DNA of 64,000 nucleotides from Clostridium sp. (GTDB lineage Bacteria > Bacillota > Clostridia > Clostridiales > Clostridiaceae). A program made the translations under genes and the position numbers. Where the stretch lies: positions 62,001 through 126,000 of the forward strand of contig NZ_JAJFUC010000026.1 in the NCBI RefSeq assembly GCF_021372645.1, given 5' to 3'. Positions 1 to 9,342 of the stretch are shown piece after piece (position 1 is the first letter of the stretch; every line of letters starts with the position of its first letter). Under the pieces are notes generated by a model that did not search any database, had not been told where the DNA came from, and saw only the letters and a list, made by a program, of their open reading frames with translations.

Positions 1-1572
1 CAAATTTTAGCTATGTTAATAACAATAATGATGAGTTTAACAGCACATTTATTTATACTACAAATATATCCATCTGAAAAAGTTCAAAGTTCTTATCAAA
101 ATCATCAAGAAGAAAATATTAGTAATATGAATTATATGATTTTAGATACTAATGGAAAAGATTTAATGAAGTATGATAAAAAATATGTACTTGTAATAGA
201 TACTAAACCATTCAGTTTAAATAATTATGAAGAAACACTAGAAGACTTAATGGCTTTGAATTTTATAATGAAGTCTGAAAATCCTGAGTTTAATTATACG
301 GAAATAATGAAGAAAAGTGGAAAAGTATATTATAATATTTCAGAAGATACCTATAATAAAATAAATAATCTTAAAAATATAAAAGGAATATATACTTATA
401 TTACAGATGACACAGATACTAAAAAAGCATGGAGCATTAGTAATATGTTATCAAAAATATTAGATGAAGAGCATGAAGCAGGATCTCTTGAAGGCCAACT
501 TTATAATTATTTAAAAGATAATAAAAACCCTAAAAGCGAATTTTACTTAGATAATAGGGCAGTTTATGCAAAACAATCGGTAAATATAAGTGATAACAAT
601 AAAAATTTGAAATTAACAATAGATAAAGAAATTGAAGATAAAGTTAGAGAAATTTTAAATAAAGAGGAATACTCCAATTTAAATAATATAGGTATAAGCA
701 TAATGGAATCCGATACTGGAAAAATAAGAGCCATGGTACAAAAAGATGAAAGTGCAGCTAATATAAATTTAGGAATTCAACAAATAGGGTATGAACCAGG
801 TTCAATTTACAAAGTAATAACACTTGGTGCAGCTTTAGATATGGGTTTAATAAATACTAACGATACATTTGTTGGGACAGGGAAAATAGATAAAGTAGCA
901 TATGGAAAATTATCAGTTGAACAAGCATTTGAAAAATCTTGTAATGATATATTTGCACAAATAGGTTCTATGGTGGGATATAAAAAATTAATGGAGTATT
1001 CACAAGAACAAGGATTATATAGTAGAGTATTAAATTTACAAAGTGGAAATACAAATGAAGCAATAGGTGTAAAGCCAAGTGAGGATGCAGGAATAAATAA
1101 TATATCTATAGGACAATGTATGAATGTAACTCCAGTGCAGATGTTAGGTGCTATAAATACTGTAGTCAATAATGGAGTGTATGAAAAACCATATATAGTC
1201 GAAGATATTTTAGATAAAGGTGATAATGTAGTAAAAGAATTCGAAACTGATAAAAAAAGAGTATATAGTGAAACAACTGCTAAATTGATAAAAAATTCTA
1301 TGAGACAGGTTGTTATAAAAGGTACAGGAATAAAGGCCTATATAGGTGATTTAGATATAGGTGGTAAAACTGGTTCTGCAACAGGAACTGAGGGACAGAC
1401 ACATGGATGGTTTGCTGGATATTTCAGTATCGGAGAAAAAAATTATACAATGGTGGTATTTACACCAGAGATACAGTCGCTTAAGGGTACTAATAATGAA
1501 GATCTAGGTGGAGGAGATACAGCAGCACCAATATTTAAAGATATAGTTAAAAAATTAAATATGAGAGAGTAA
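1..1572 (+). CDS. Class B penicillin-binding protein (transpeptidase), 5' end outside window
   Basis: D,D-transpeptidase that cross-links peptidoglycan at the outer face of the membrane. The reading frame is open to the left edge (four codons precede the first ATG at 13), so the true start may lie outside. Numbering from that ATG, a hydrophobic N-terminal anchor is followed by a poorly conserved linker domain and then the transpeptidase domain with all three motifs: SIYK (Ser264, the acylated serine), SCN (309-311) and KTG (452-454). There is no C-terminal PASTA domain, so it is shorter than PBP2x or typical SpoVD. It lies upstream of sigK but is separated from it by a strong hairpin, so it is probably transcribed separately. 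Class B assignment is firm. Whether it is sporulation-specific cannot be told from the sequence. Confidence 0.9.
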   Translation, partial: QILAMLITIMMSLTAHLFILQIYPSEKVQSSYQNHQEENISNMNYMILDTNGKDLMKYDKKYVLVIDTKPFSLNNYEETLEDLMALNFIMKSENPEFNYTEIMKKSGKVYYNISEDTYNKINNLKNIKGIYTYITDDTDTKKAWSISNMLSKILDEEHEAGSLEGQLYNYLKDNKNPKSEFYLDNRAVYAKQSVNISDNNKNLKLTIDKEIEDKVREILNKEEYSNLNNIGISIMESDTGKIRAMVQKDESAANINLGIQQIGYEPGSIYKVITLGAALDMGLINTNDTFVGTGKIDKVAYGKLSVEQAFEKSCNDIFAQIGSMVGYKKLMEYSQEQGLYSRVLNLQSGNTNEAIGVKPSEDAGINNISIGQCMNVTPVQMLGAINTVVNNGVYEKPYIVEDILDKGDNVVKEFETDKKRVYSETTAKLIKNSMRQVVIKGTGIKAYIGDLDIGGKTGSATGTEGQTHGWFAGYFSIGEKNYTMVVFTPEIQSLKGTNNEDLGGGDTAAPIFKDIVKKLNMRE

Positions 1573-1581
1573 AAAATCAAT

Positions 1582-1650
1582 GCACATGAAATAAAACAAC
1601 AGACGCAATATACAAAAATATTGGTCTGTTGTTTTATTTCATGTGCCTAA
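1582..1650 (+). repeat. Palindromic intergenic repeat copy A (hairpin downstream of the PBP gene)
   Basis: A perfect 23-bp inverted repeat (1582-1604 pairs with 1624-1646) encloses a 19-base loop. The outer arm on the reverse strand reads TAGGCACATGAAAT then AAAACAACAG, which resembles the ends of the copies near 22431, 40271 and 48376. The arm contains its own T-rich stretch but no long T tract follows, so it is not a textbook terminator, although an RNA hairpin of this length would probably stop or protect transcripts. Confidence 0.7.
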
Positions 1651-1713
1651 AGTTATAAATAGAAAAGCAAAATATTATAATAGAACTAATAAAAAAATAA
1701 AAATGTACACGCA

Positions 1714-1740
1714 ACTTTTCTAAAACTTAAACATATTATA
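1714..1740 (+). promoter_or_regulatory. Candidate mother-cell (sigma-K/sigma-E type) promoter of sigK
   Basis: AC at 1714-1715, a 16-base spacer and CATATTATA at 1732-1740 match the sigma-K pattern AC-N16/17-CATANNNTA known from Bacillus. The -10 also fits the sigma-E box partly. It ends about 18 bases before the ribosome binding site of sigK. This is inference from consensus only. Confidence 0.4.
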
Positions 1741-1768
1741 ATATCAAGCACTGCTATGGAGGAAAAAG

Positions 1769-2467
1769 GTGTTTATATTAAATAGCTTTATAGACTTAAT
1801 ATGTAATTCATTTTTTTTAACAGGATATGTAACAAACAGCAATACTTTTCCGTTACCCTTAGATGAAGCAGAAGAACAAATGTATTTAAAGAAGTTTAAA
1901 GAGGGCGATAAAACTGCAAAAAGCATTTTGATTGAAAGAAACCTAAGATTAGTAGCTCATATAGTAAAAAAGTACTCATTTCCTAATAAGGATGTGGATG
2001 AATTAATTTCTATTGGTACTGTTGGATTAATAAAGGCTATTGATTCTTTTGATTCTAGTAAAGGAACTAGACTTGCTACTTATGCTTCAAGGTGTATTGA
2101 AAATGAAATTTTAATGTTGTTTAGAAATAATAAAAAACAAAAAAGTGAAATTTATCTTCAAGATCCAATTGGAGTTGATAAAGAAGGAAATGAATTTTGC
2201 CTTATGGATATATTAAGTAGTGAAAAAGATTGTGTTTTAGAAAAAGTTGAAAGTAATTTACAAATTAGAGCTTTATATAAAAAATTGGTTGAGTCATTAA
2301 CTAAAAGAGAAAGTTCCATTTTAATTATGAGGTATGGATTAATAGATGGAAAGTGCAAAACACAAAGAGAAATAGCTATAATTTTAGGGATTTCACGTTC
2401 CTATGTGTCAAGAATTGAAAAGAAAGCTTTGAAAAAATTGAAAAAAGAGTTATTTACAAAAAATTAA
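1769..2467 (+). CDS. sigK: RNA polymerase sigma factor SigK (pro-sigma-K)
   Basis: Late mother-cell sporulation sigma factor. The start is a GTG with GGAGG six bases upstream. The first 20 or so residues (MFILNSFIDLICNSFFLTGY) form the hydrophobic pro-sequence expected to be removed by an intramembrane protease before activation. Region 2 follows ([45 protein letters not shown]), then region 4 with the helix-turn-helix TQREIAIILGISRSYVSRIEKKAL. The 232 residues match the family length. The gene is continuous: no skin-type element interrupts it, unlike in B. subtilis or C. difficile. A sporulation-type promoter candidate lies just upstream and a terminator follows. The choice between SigK and SigE rests on the pro-sequence, the RSYVSRIEKKAL ending and the presence of a separate sigE at 7404. 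Confidence 0.92.
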   Translation: MFILNSFIDLICNSFFLTGYVTNSNTFPLPLDEAEEQMYLKKFKEGDKTAKSILIERNLRLVAHIVKKYSFPNKDVDELISIGTVGLIKAIDSFDSSKGTRLATYASRCIENEILMLFRNNKKQKSEIYLQDPIGVDKEGNEFCLMDILSSEKDCVLEKVESNLQIRALYKKLVESLTKRESSILIMRYGLIDGKCKTQREIAIILGISRSYVSRIEKKALKKLKKELFTKN

Positions 2468-2515
2468 AATTATGAATATTTTTTTATTTATATAGAGGAA
2501 TATTGACATACTTAG

Positions 2516-2553
2516 AATAAGGGTGCTATTTTTATATAGTACCCTTATTTTTA
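2516..2553 (+). terminator. Rho-independent terminator after sigK
   Basis: AATAAGGGTGCTA (2516-2528) pairs with TAGTACCCTTATT (2537-2549) with one G-U pair and a short loop, followed by T residues. It sits about 50 bases past the sigK stop. Confidence 0.8.
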
Positions 2554-2723
2554 CAAAAAAATAATTCACCTATAAAAAAGTACGCACCGATGAAAAAGCG
2601 CGAAGCGCAACCAAGAACATTTTAAGCACATATAAGAACAATTAACTTAAAAAAGAGAATTAAGGACTGTTGTTCATATGTATATATAGAGAAAATTATA
2701 AAGTGATTAGGAGAGAGGAGATT

Positions 2724-3755
2724 ATGGCAAAAATAGATAGATTATTAGATGATATTGATATACGGCATGTATCTGATATTCATATAACCTCAGGATTAGC
2801 TCCAATGGTAAGAATTGATGGAAAACTTATAACGGCATATGGCGATGTTATACCTTATGAAGTAGTTGACGAATATATCAAGGATTTAGTGCCAGATAAA
2901 TACGAAGAATTCTTAGAAAATGGGGAAATAGACTTTAAGTATAATAGACATGGAATATGTAAATTTAGAGTTAATGCATTTAAATGTAGAGAAAGTTATG
3001 CTATCTGTCTTAGGGTTATTAAAGAATCTATACCAAGGCTTAAGGACTTAACAACTGCACCTGCTTTAAAGGCTTTTACTGAATTAAATGATGGATTGGT
3101 TTTAGTTACAGGACCTACAGGCTCTGGTAAAAGTACCACCCTTGCTGCGATGGTTAATGAAATAAATATGACTAAAGAAAAACATATAATAACTTTAGAA
3201 GAACCAATAGAATATGTATATGATGCTAATAAGTGTATGATAAATCAAAGAGAAGTTGGACAAGATACAAAAAGTTATGCAATGGGACTAAGAGCTGCTC
3301 TTAGGCAAGATCCAGATGTTATACTTCTTGGAGAAATGAGAGATCCTGAAACAATAGAAATAGCTTTAAGAGCAGCACAAACAGGACATTTGGTTTTTTC
3401 TACTCTGCATAATATGGGAGCAGCAAATAGTATATATAGGATTATAAATTCATTTGAGTCTGGTCATCAAAATGAAGTTAAAATTCAATTGTCTTCATTA
3501 CTTAGGGGCGTTGTTTCACAGGTGTTATTGCCAAATGCCTCAGGAAAAGGTAGAACAGCTGCAATGGAAATAATGGTATGTACATCAAGTATAAAAAATC
3601 TTATCAGAGAAGGAAATTATGAACAAATTAATAGTTTTATTCAAATGGGCTCTAAGTTTGGAATGCAAACTATTGACATGGATTTAAAAAGATTAGTGAA
3701 TAATAATATTATATCAAGACAACAATATGAAATATGGATATCAAATAATAAATAA
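2724..3755 (+). CDS. pilT: PilT-family type IV pilus retraction ATPase
   Basis: Hexameric secretion ATPase that powers pilus retraction at the inner membrane. The start is taken as ATG 2724, behind the purine-rich GGAGAGAGGAG at 2710-2720. A longer frame from TTG 2670 adds 18 residues without family resemblance. Motifs in order: Walker A GPTGSGKS (residues 130-137), Asp box with TLEEPIEYV, Walker B DVILLGEMRDPETI, His box TGHLVFSTLH, and the PilT-type C-terminal motif IKNLIREGNYEQI, where the family usually has AIRNLIRE. The 343-residue length fits PilT and lacks the long N-terminal domain of PilB. No pilin or other pilus gene lies in the window, so it is detached from its partners, as is often the case in clostridia. 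It lies between sigK and the division genes. Confidence 0.9.
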   Translation: MAKIDRLLDDIDIRHVSDIHITSGLAPMVRIDGKLITAYGDVIPYEVVDEYIKDLVPDKYEEFLENGEIDFKYNRHGICKFRVNAFKCRESYAICLRVIKESIPRLKDLTTAPALKAFTELNDGLVLVTGPTGSGKSTTLAAMVNEINMTKEKHIITLEEPIEYVYDANKCMINQREVGQDTKSYAMGLRAALRQDPDVILLGEMRDPETIEIALRAAQTGHLVFSTLHNMGAANSIYRIINSFESGHQNEVKIQLSSLLRGVVSQVLLPNASGKGRTAAMEIMVCTSSIKNLIREGNYEQINSFIQMGSKFGMQTIDMDLKRLVNNNIISRQQYEIWISNNK

Positions 3756-3856
3756 ATTAAATTAAATTAATTTGTTTAAATAAAAGAGGAATTTCAATAG
3801 ATATGTTGAATTCATAGTGCAAATAGATTTTTTTCTGTAAGGGAAGGCTTGATTTT

Positions 3857-5113
3857 ATGCAACAAGAGATAATTACATCTGTAGATTTTGGAAGTGGGAA
3901 GTTATCTGCAACTATAGCAGTTAAAGGAAAAGAAGAACTAGAAATATTATGTGTTAAATCCTGCAAATCAATAGGCATAGAAAAAGGAATGTTAACAGAT
4001 ATTAATAAGTGCAAGAAAGCTGTAATTAATTTATTAACGGAATTAGAAGAAAAGATAAAGAAAGATGTTAAATATTTAACCATTGGCATTTCTTCAAGTA
4101 ACGTTAGAATTACAGAAACAACAATTCAGACTGTTCTAAAAGAGGGAAAGGTTACAAGTCAAGATATAAAAAAAGCACTAAAAAATGGACAAAATACTAT
4201 TACTATAAGTAGTGATGAGTCTATAGTAGATGTGTTAATAAATTTTTATATATTGGATGGTAAGGTAATACATGAAGATATACTCAACTGGAAAGGAAGA
4301 AAACTTGAATTAAATCTCACATTAGTAATAGCAAAAACAAAAGAAATTGAAAAATATTATGAGATTTTTAAAGAAACTAAATATAATATTGAATTTGTAA
4401 AGCTAAACATATTATCAGGAAAACAAATATTTTTAAATGAAAAAAATTCCATAGGCAATGTAGCATTAGCAGATATTGGTGCTGGAATTGTTGATATAGT
4501 TTTATTTAGTAATGGTATTCCTCAAAGTATAGATTGTTTACAAATAGGTGGTAATAATATTACTAATGATTTAGCTATTTGTGGAAGATTTTCTTTTATA
4601 GAAGCAGATAATATAAAAAAGATTTATTCAAGTAATTGCAAGGCATTCTATAACGATAATTCTATTCCAGATGAAATTGAGGTAGGAACTACAAAAGTAT
4701 CTAGGAAATTATTTTATCAAGTTGCAAATGCTAGGATTGAAGAAATATTAAATCATATTAATATCAAATTAAAAAATACTGGTCATTATGATAGAATTTG
4801 TAGTATAATTCTATATGGGGATGGAGTTAGCTATTTTGAAGATATAAATGAAATTGTTCATAAAATTTTCAAGGTGCGAACCAAGGTCATAAAAAGAATT
4901 GATTTAGGAATAAAGAATTCAGAAAATATAACTTCATTAGCGATAGCTAAAGAAGTATATGATAGATTAAATTTATTAGAGGATAGGAACGTAGTTCTAA
5001 CTAATAAAAGTAATGAAAATAAGAAAATAGAGGAAATAGGAAATTTACACAAGAATGAAGATAAAAATCATATATTAAAAAAAGTTAAAGGTTTTTTTGA
5101 TAAGCTTTTTTAA
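3857..5113 (+). CDS. ftsA: FtsA-like cell division protein (actin/ASKHA ATPase fold)
   Basis: FtsA-like protein that would tether FtsZ to the membrane and recruit divisome proteins. The N-terminus [16 protein letters not shown] is the phosphate-1 loop of the actin/Hsp70 fold. [16 protein letters not shown] near residue 208 is the phosphate-2 loop, and [15 protein letters not shown] corresponds to the adenosine motif. The C-terminus ends in a basic, amphipathic-looking helix ([14 protein letters not shown]), which fits the membrane-targeting sequence of FtsA. It is diverged, and the 1C interaction domain is only weakly recognisable. The gene ends 14 bases before ftsZ, whose ribosome binding site lies in that gap, so the two are almost certainly co-transcribed. 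The neighbour supports FtsA over MreB or PilM. Confidence 0.82.
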   Translation: MQQEIITSVDFGSGKLSATIAVKGKEELEILCVKSCKSIGIEKGMLTDINKCKKAVINLLTELEEKIKKDVKYLTIGISSSNVRITETTIQTVLKEGKVTSQDIKKALKNGQNTITISSDESIVDVLINFYILDGKVIHEDILNWKGRKLELNLTLVIAKTKEIEKYYEIFKETKYNIEFVKLNILSGKQIFLNEKNSIGNVALADIGAGIVDIVLFSNGIPQSIDCLQIGGNNITNDLAICGRFSFIEADNIKKIYSSNCKAFYNDNSIPDEIEVGTTKVSRKLFYQVANARIEEILNHINIKLKNTGHYDRICSIILYGDGVSYFEDINEIVHKIFKVRTKVIKRIDLGIKNSENITSLAIAKEVYDRLNLLEDRNVVLTNKSNENKKIEEIGNLHKNEDKNHILKKVKGFFDKLF

Positions 5114-5127
5114 GGGGAGGAATTGTT

Positions 5128-6264
5128 TTGTTAGATTTTGAGACAGATATGCAAGAATTAACCAATATAAAAGTAATTGGTTGCGGTGGCGGTGGAAGTA
5201 ACGCTGTAAATAGAATGATAGTTGAGGGATTGAAAAATGTTGAATTTATTGCAATAAATACTGATAAGCAAGCATTATTGCTTTCTAATGCAAATCAAAA
5301 GATTCAAATTGGAGAAAAATTAACTAAAGGATTAGGCGCTGGTGCAAATCCTGAAATAGGAAAGAAAGCAGCAGAAGAAAGCAGAGAAGAAATCACAGCT
5401 TCAGTAAAGGGAGCTAATATGGTGTTTATTACAGCTGGAATGGGTGGCGGAACAGGAACTGGTGCTGCTCCAATCGTTGCAGAAATAGCTAAATCTATGG
5501 AGATATTGACTGTAGGGGTAGTTACAAAGCCATTTCCTTTTGAAGGAAAAAGAAGAATGAGGCATGCAGAAATTGGAATTGCCAATTTAAAAGAAAAAGT
5601 TGATACATTAGTTATAATTCCAAATGAAAGATTACTTAGTATGGCTGATAAGAAAACAACACTGTTAGATTCTTTTAAATTAGCGGATGAAGTGCTAAGA
5701 CAAGGTGTACAAGCGATTTCAGACTTAATTACAATAACGGGTGTAATTAATGCTGACTTTGCTGATATAAAAGCAGTAATGCTTGATAAGGGATTAGCGC
5801 ATATGGGTGTTGGATTTGGTAAAGGTGATACTAGAACACAAGATGCTGTTAGACAAGCAATATCATCTCCACTTTTAGAAACATCAATAGATGGAGCTAC
5901 TGATGTTATTATAAACTTTACTGGTGGAGCGGATCTTGGAGCATTGGAAGTATACGATGCAGCTGATGTTGTACGTGAAGCTGTTGATCCAGATGCAAAT
6001 ATAATTGTTGGAGCTGTAATAGATGAAAATCTTAGTGAAGAAATAAGAATTACTGTTATAGCAACTGGATTTGAAAGTGAAAATAGTAGAATAGCAAATA
6101 CTATATTAGAAGAACCAAAGAAACCTCAAGTACAGGTACAAGAAGTAGCAAAGCAAGAACCAGAAGTTGCTGTAGATGTGAAAGAATCAGAAATAAGTTC
6201 TAATAATTATGAAGCAGATGATTTAGATATACCTGTTTTTTTAAGAAGACAAAAGAGATATTAA
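5128..6264 (+). CDS. ftsZ: Cell division protein FtsZ
   Basis: Tubulin-like GTPase that polymerises into the Z ring at mid-cell, or near a pole during sporulation. The start is a TTG seven bases after GGGGAGG (5114-5120). N-terminal [14 protein letters not shown] starts the nucleotide-binding fold, and the tubulin signature [10 protein letters not shown] lies near residue 107. [21 protein letters not shown] forms the core helix, and residues around [17 protein letters not shown] build the C-terminal subdomain. A variable Q/E/V-rich linker (about 330-365) precedes the conserved tail [14 protein letters not shown], which binds FtsA and other partners. The 378-residue length is typical. It is co-transcribed with the FtsA-like gene and followed at once by a perfect hairpin. 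Confidence 0.97.
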   Translation: MLDFETDMQELTNIKVIGCGGGGSNAVNRMIVEGLKNVEFIAINTDKQALLLSNANQKIQIGEKLTKGLGAGANPEIGKKAAEESREEITASVKGANMVFITAGMGGGTGTGAAPIVAEIAKSMEILTVGVVTKPFPFEGKRRMRHAEIGIANLKEKVDTLVIIPNERLLSMADKKTTLLDSFKLADEVLRQGVQAISDLITITGVINADFADIKAVMLDKGLAHMGVGFGKGDTRTQDAVRQAISSPLLETSIDGATDVIINFTGGADLGALEVYDAADVVREAVDPDANIIVGAVIDENLSEEIRITVIATGFESENSRIANTILEEPKKPQVQVQEVAKQEPEVAVDVKESEISSNNYEADDLDIPVFLRRQKRY

Positions 6265-6270
6265 TTATAA

Positions 6271-6330
6271 TAGGTATATTTCAAAAAATAAGAAGTCAAT
6301 ATGCATGGCATATTGACTTCTTATTTTTTC
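6271..6330 (+). repeat. Palindromic intergenic repeat copy B / terminator after ftsZ
   Basis: A perfect 22-bp stem (6283-6304 with 6308-6329) closes on a three-base loop and ends in a run of T, a strong intrinsic terminator. The flank TAGGTATAT followed by CAAAAAATAAGAAGTC matches the left arm of the larger copies, so it looks like a minimal member of the same family. Confidence 0.8.
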
Positions 6331-6523
6331 GTTTATTTTAAGGTACTTATATTATAAATTGAAAAGTTAGATTTTGTTATACTTATTTATAGCAAATTTA
6401 TATAAGATAAATGAGTTTATTTTTATATATTAAGTTAGTTTTCAATATAAAAAAGTAAACAAAAAAATATCGTGTATATATATGTAAAAAGTTAAATTAA
6501 AAAAACAAAAGTATTTAATGTCA

Positions 6524-6558
6524 TTGCGACAAATTTTTAAAATAAACAAGTATATAAT
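6524..6558 (+). promoter_or_regulatory. Spo0A-type promoter of spoIIGA-sigE
   Basis: TGCGACAAA (6525-6533) matches the inverted 0A box TTCGACAAA at eight of nine positions and overlaps a -35-like TTGCGA. TATAAT lies at 6553-6558, leaving an over-long 23-base spacer. A long spacer with a 0A box at the -35 is the arrangement known for the B. subtilis spoIIG promoter. Start of transcription would be near 6565, shortly before GGAGG at 6575. The rest of the gap (6331-6523) shows nothing I can name. Confidence 0.6.
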
Positions 6559-6586
6559 AAAATCAACACAGAATGGAGGAGTTAAG

Positions 6587-7429
6587 ATGGAAGTTTATGC
6601 TGACATTATAATTTTAGAAAATTGTATAGTAAATTTCTTTTTATTAACATTAACCATGAAATGCATAAAGCATAAATGTAAGATAAGTTCATTAATATGC
6701 TCTAGTTTAATAGGAGGAATTTATACTATAGTTCTACTAATTCCTAAGTTAAATATATTGGCTTGCTTGCCTTGTGAATTAGCAGTAGCTTGCATCATGA
6801 TTAGATTAGTGTATGGAAAGACAAGCATTTTCAATATGATTAAATTATTAGTTACATTTTTAATGATGACATTTACTTTAAGTGGAGTATGCTTTTTATT
6901 TTCATTAAAACAAAATTTATGTTTACTAGGAAACACATATAAAATAGAAAAATATTCAGTTAAATATATTATGTTAGGAATAATGATTATATATTTAATT
7001 TATAGTAGATTTATAGAATACATTAAAGATAAATTATTTACTAATAATTTTAGTTTTAAAATTGAATTTGAAGTAGAAAATAGACAATATAGTTTTCAAA
7101 GTTTTTTAGATACAGGAAATGAGTTGAGAGAGCCAATTAATAATCTTCCATGTATTTTAATTGAAGAAAATTTAATAAATGATATAAATTTTGATGGTAA
7201 GAACATATATCATATACTTTATAGCTCAATTGGGCATGATGGTAAGCTTAAAGGTATAAGAGTTAATGATATAAAAGTAACAAAAAAGGATTGCTTATAT
7301 GAGAAAATTGATGCAATAATATGCCCTTGTAAAGAAAAGTTAAGTAATGAACATGAGTTCAATGCTCTATTATCAAGGGGAATAGTATATAAGGGGGATA
7401 TATATGGAAAAACTAATGTTGCTATTTAA
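6587..7429 (+). CDS. spoIIGA: Sporulation sigma-E factor-processing peptidase SpoIIGA
   Basis: Membrane-embedded aspartic protease that cleaves pro-sigma-E in the mother cell after asymmetric division. The start is ATG 6587 with GGAGG seven bases upstream. A longer frame from 6518 would begin inside the promoter and is rejected. The N-terminal half has about five hydrophobic segments ([52 protein letters not shown] and others). The soluble C-terminal half carries the catalytic motif [11 protein letters not shown], where the DTG aspartate serves the active site. The 280-residue length is normal. Its end overlaps sigE by 26 bases, which couples protease and substrate synthesis. Confidence 0.95.
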   Translation: MEVYADIIILENCIVNFFLLTLTMKCIKHKCKISSLICSSLIGGIYTIVLLIPKLNILACLPCELAVACIMIRLVYGKTSIFNMIKLLVTFLMMTFTLSGVCFLFSLKQNLCLLGNTYKIEKYSVKYIMLGIMIIYLIYSRFIEYIKDKLFTNNFSFKIEFEVENRQYSFQSFLDTGNELREPINNLPCILIEENLINDINFDGKNIYHILYSSIGHDGKLKGIRVNDIKVTKKDCLYEKIDAIICPCKEKLSNEHEFNALLSRGIVYKGDIYGKTNVAI

Positions 7430-8111
7430 CAAATTAATATGCAAGTTTAAGATGTTTAGAAAAAAATTATATTATGTTGGTGGAAATGATGCTTTGCCAC
7501 CACCCTTATCAAAGGATGAAGAAGAAGAGTTAGTAAACAAATTAAATTACGGAGATGAAAAAATTAGAAGTACATTAATTGAAAGAAATTTGAGATTAGT
7601 TGTTTATATAGCTAGAAAATTTGAAAATACAGGTGTATATGTAGAGGATTTAATATCTGTTGGAACTATTGGATTAATAAAAGCTGTAAATACTTTTAAT
7701 CCAGAAAAAAAGATAAAGCTTGCAACTTACGCATCAAGATGTATAGAAAACGAAATTCTAATGTATTTAAGAAGAAATAGCAAGATAAAAGCTGAAATTT
7801 CATTTTATGAACCACTAAATATTGATTGGGATGGAAATGAACTGCTATTATCAGATATATTAGGAACTGAAAACGATACAGTATATAATTTGATTGAAGA
7901 TGAAGTTGATAAACAATTATTAGTTATGGCATTGAAAAGCTTAAATGATAGAGAAAAAGAAATAGTACGTCTTAGATTTGGATTAAATGGAACAAGAGAA
8001 AAGACACAAAAAGAAGTAGCTGATATGCTTGGAATCTCTCAATCGTATATATCTAGATTAGAAAAAAAAATAATTAAAAGATTGAAAAAAGAAATAAGTA
8101 GAATGATTTAG
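7404..8111 (+). CDS. sigE: RNA polymerase sigma factor SigE (pro-sigma-E)
   Basis: First mother-cell sigma factor. ATG 7404 lies inside the spoIIGA 3' end, behind a GGGGG stretch. The N-terminal basic/hydrophobic leader ([20 protein letters not shown], about 25-30 residues) is the membrane-associated pro-sequence removed by SpoIIGA. Sigma region 2 ([52 protein letters not shown]) and region 4 ([27 protein letters not shown]) are intact. Its 235 residues are close to the B. subtilis length. It is part of the spoIIGA operon. The gap to sigG is 73 bases and holds a separate forespore-type promoter. Confidence 0.96.
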   Translation: MEKLMLLFNKLICKFKMFRKKLYYVGGNDALPPPLSKDEEEELVNKLNYGDEKIRSTLIERNLRLVVYIARKFENTGVYVEDLISVGTIGLIKAVNTFNPEKKIKLATYASRCIENEILMYLRRNSKIKAEISFYEPLNIDWDGNELLLSDILGTENDTVYNLIEDEVDKQLLVMALKSLNDREKEIVRLRFGLNGTREKTQKEVADMLGISQSYISRLEKKIIKRLKKEISRMI

Positions 8112-8122
8112 CTTGTCTTCAA

Positions 8123-8152
8123 GTATAAAAGTATTGCCTATCGGAGATAATG
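8123..8152 (+). promoter_or_regulatory. Sigma-F-type promoter of sigG
   Basis: GTATA (8123-8127), a spacer of exactly 15 bases and GGAGATAATG (8143-8152) fit the Bacillus sigma-F pattern GYATA-N15-GGNNANAMTR at every defined position. It lies about 40 bases before the sigG start, as expected for a gene first switched on in the forespore by sigma-F. Consensus match only. Confidence 0.65.
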
Positions 8153-8193
8153 TTTAATGCAATGGATTATTACTTTCGAAGGGGTTGATACTT

Positions 8194-8967
8194 GTGATAA
8201 TTAACAAAGTAGAAATATGTGGCGTTAATACTTCAAAACTCCCTATACTTAAAGAGAAAGAAAAAAAGCAACTTTTTCTACAGATGAAGGCAGGAGATAA
8301 AAGTGCAAGAGAAACTTTTATAAAGGGAAATTTAAGATTAGTACTTAGTGTTATTAAAAGGTTTAACAATAGAGGAGAAAACATTGATGATTTATTTCAA
8401 GTTGGTTGTATAGGACTGATGAAGTCTATAGATAATTTTGATTTAGCTCAAAATGTTAAATTTTCAACCTATGCAGTGCCAATGATAATTGGAGAAATTA
8501 GAAGATATTTAAGAGATAATAATTCTATTAGAGTTAGCAGATCTCTAAGAGATATTGCTTACAAAGCTTTGATTATGAGAGAGAAGTTTATAAAAGATAA
8601 TAATAAAGAGCCTACTATATCACAAATTGCAAAGGAACTTGAATTGCCGAGAGAAGAAGTGGTATTTGCTCTAGATGCAATACAAGATCCGGTATCACTA
8701 TTTGAACCAATTTATCATGATGGAGGAGATGCCATATATGTAATGGATCAAATAAGTGACGCTAAAAATACCGATGAACATTGGCTTGAAAAAATCTCCA
8801 TTAAAGAAGCAATGAAGAAGCTTACAAGTAGAGAAAAATTAATATTAAATTTAAGATTTTTTAATGGAAGAACTCAAATGGAAGTTGCAGATGAAATTGG
8901 AATTTCACAAGCGCAAGTTTCAAGATTAGAAAAAACAGCTTTAAAGCATATGAGAAAACATGTATAA
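8194..8967 (+). CDS. sigG: RNA polymerase sigma factor SigG
   Basis: Late forespore sigma factor. The start chosen is GTG 8194: AAGGGG lies nine bases upstream, and translation from there (MIINKVEICGV) aligns with the known SigG N-terminus. TTG 8185, immediately after the AAGGGG, would add three residues. It has no pro-sequence. Region 2 reads RLVLSVIKRFNNRGENIDDL, then FSTYAVPMIIGEIRRYLRDN. Region 3 contains RSLRDIAYKAL, and region 4 ends in TQMEVADEIGISQAQVSRLEKTA. Region 3 is what distinguishes SigG/SigF from SigE/SigK. It is third in the conserved spoIIGA-sigE-sigG cluster and also has its own forespore-type promoter. Confidence 0.97.
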   Translation: MIINKVEICGVNTSKLPILKEKEKKQLFLQMKAGDKSARETFIKGNLRLVLSVIKRFNNRGENIDDLFQVGCIGLMKSIDNFDLAQNVKFSTYAVPMIIGEIRRYLRDNNSIRVSRSLRDIAYKALIMREKFIKDNNKEPTISQIAKELELPREEVVFALDAIQDPVSLFEPIYHDGGDAIYVMDQISDAKNTDEHWLEKISIKEAMKKLTSREKLILNLRFFNGRTQMEVADEIGISQAQVSRLEKTALKHMRKHV

Positions 8968-9007
8968 AAATAAGATATTAATAATATTATAATTATGGGG
9001 GATAATT

Positions 9008-9271
9008 ATGGAACTTGAGCTACATTCACTTAATGCTATGAGAAATATGGAAGTAATAGATATATTAACAGGAGCTAAAATAGGGTTTATAAGAGATTTC
9101 AAAATAGACTGTAATGAAAATAAAATAATTTCGTTAATATTGCCTGGAGAAATAAAATCATGGTTTGGAAAAGAAGATGGAAAAGAAATTCTCTGGAAAG
9201 ATATAATTAAAATTGGGAAAGATGTTATATTAGTAAACACAAAAGATGAAATAGATGTAAACAATGTATAG
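9008..9271 (+). CDS. ylmC: YlmC/YmxH family sporulation protein (PRC-barrel)
   Basis: Small 87-residue protein of the PRC-barrel superfamily, whose biochemical function is unknown. The N-terminal half (MEVIDILTGAKIGFIRDFKID) has the beta-strand pattern of a PRC barrel, followed by LILPGEIKSWFGKEDGKEILW and a second beta pair (IIKIGKDVILVNT). GGGG precedes the ATG by seven bases. It comes 40 bases after sigG with no terminator between, the usual place for this family in clostridia and bacilli, which is the basis for a role in sporulation. No catalytic residues are apparent. Confidence 0.85.
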   Translation: MELELHSLNAMRNMEVIDILTGAKIGFIRDFKIDCNENKIISLILPGEIKSWFGKEDGKEILWKDIIKIGKDVILVNTKDEIDVNNV

Positions 9272-9342
9272 CCATATTTTGAAAATATATGTATAATAAT
9301 TATAAGATTTTGATACACGAAGGCAAAGAGGTGAATGAAAGT

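Noticed and set aside
807-1169. Reverse-strand frame inside the PBP gene
   Set aside because: Antisense to the catalytic motifs SIYK and SCN. Explained by codon bias of the real gene.
1769-2467. Skin element or split sigK
   Set aside because: The frame is continuous from pro-sequence to C-terminal helix-turn-helix.
2554-2660. GCGCGAAGCGC-type mini hairpin before pilT as a riboswitch
   Set aside because: The stem is only four or five pairs, and the surrounding bases match no riboswitch consensus I know.
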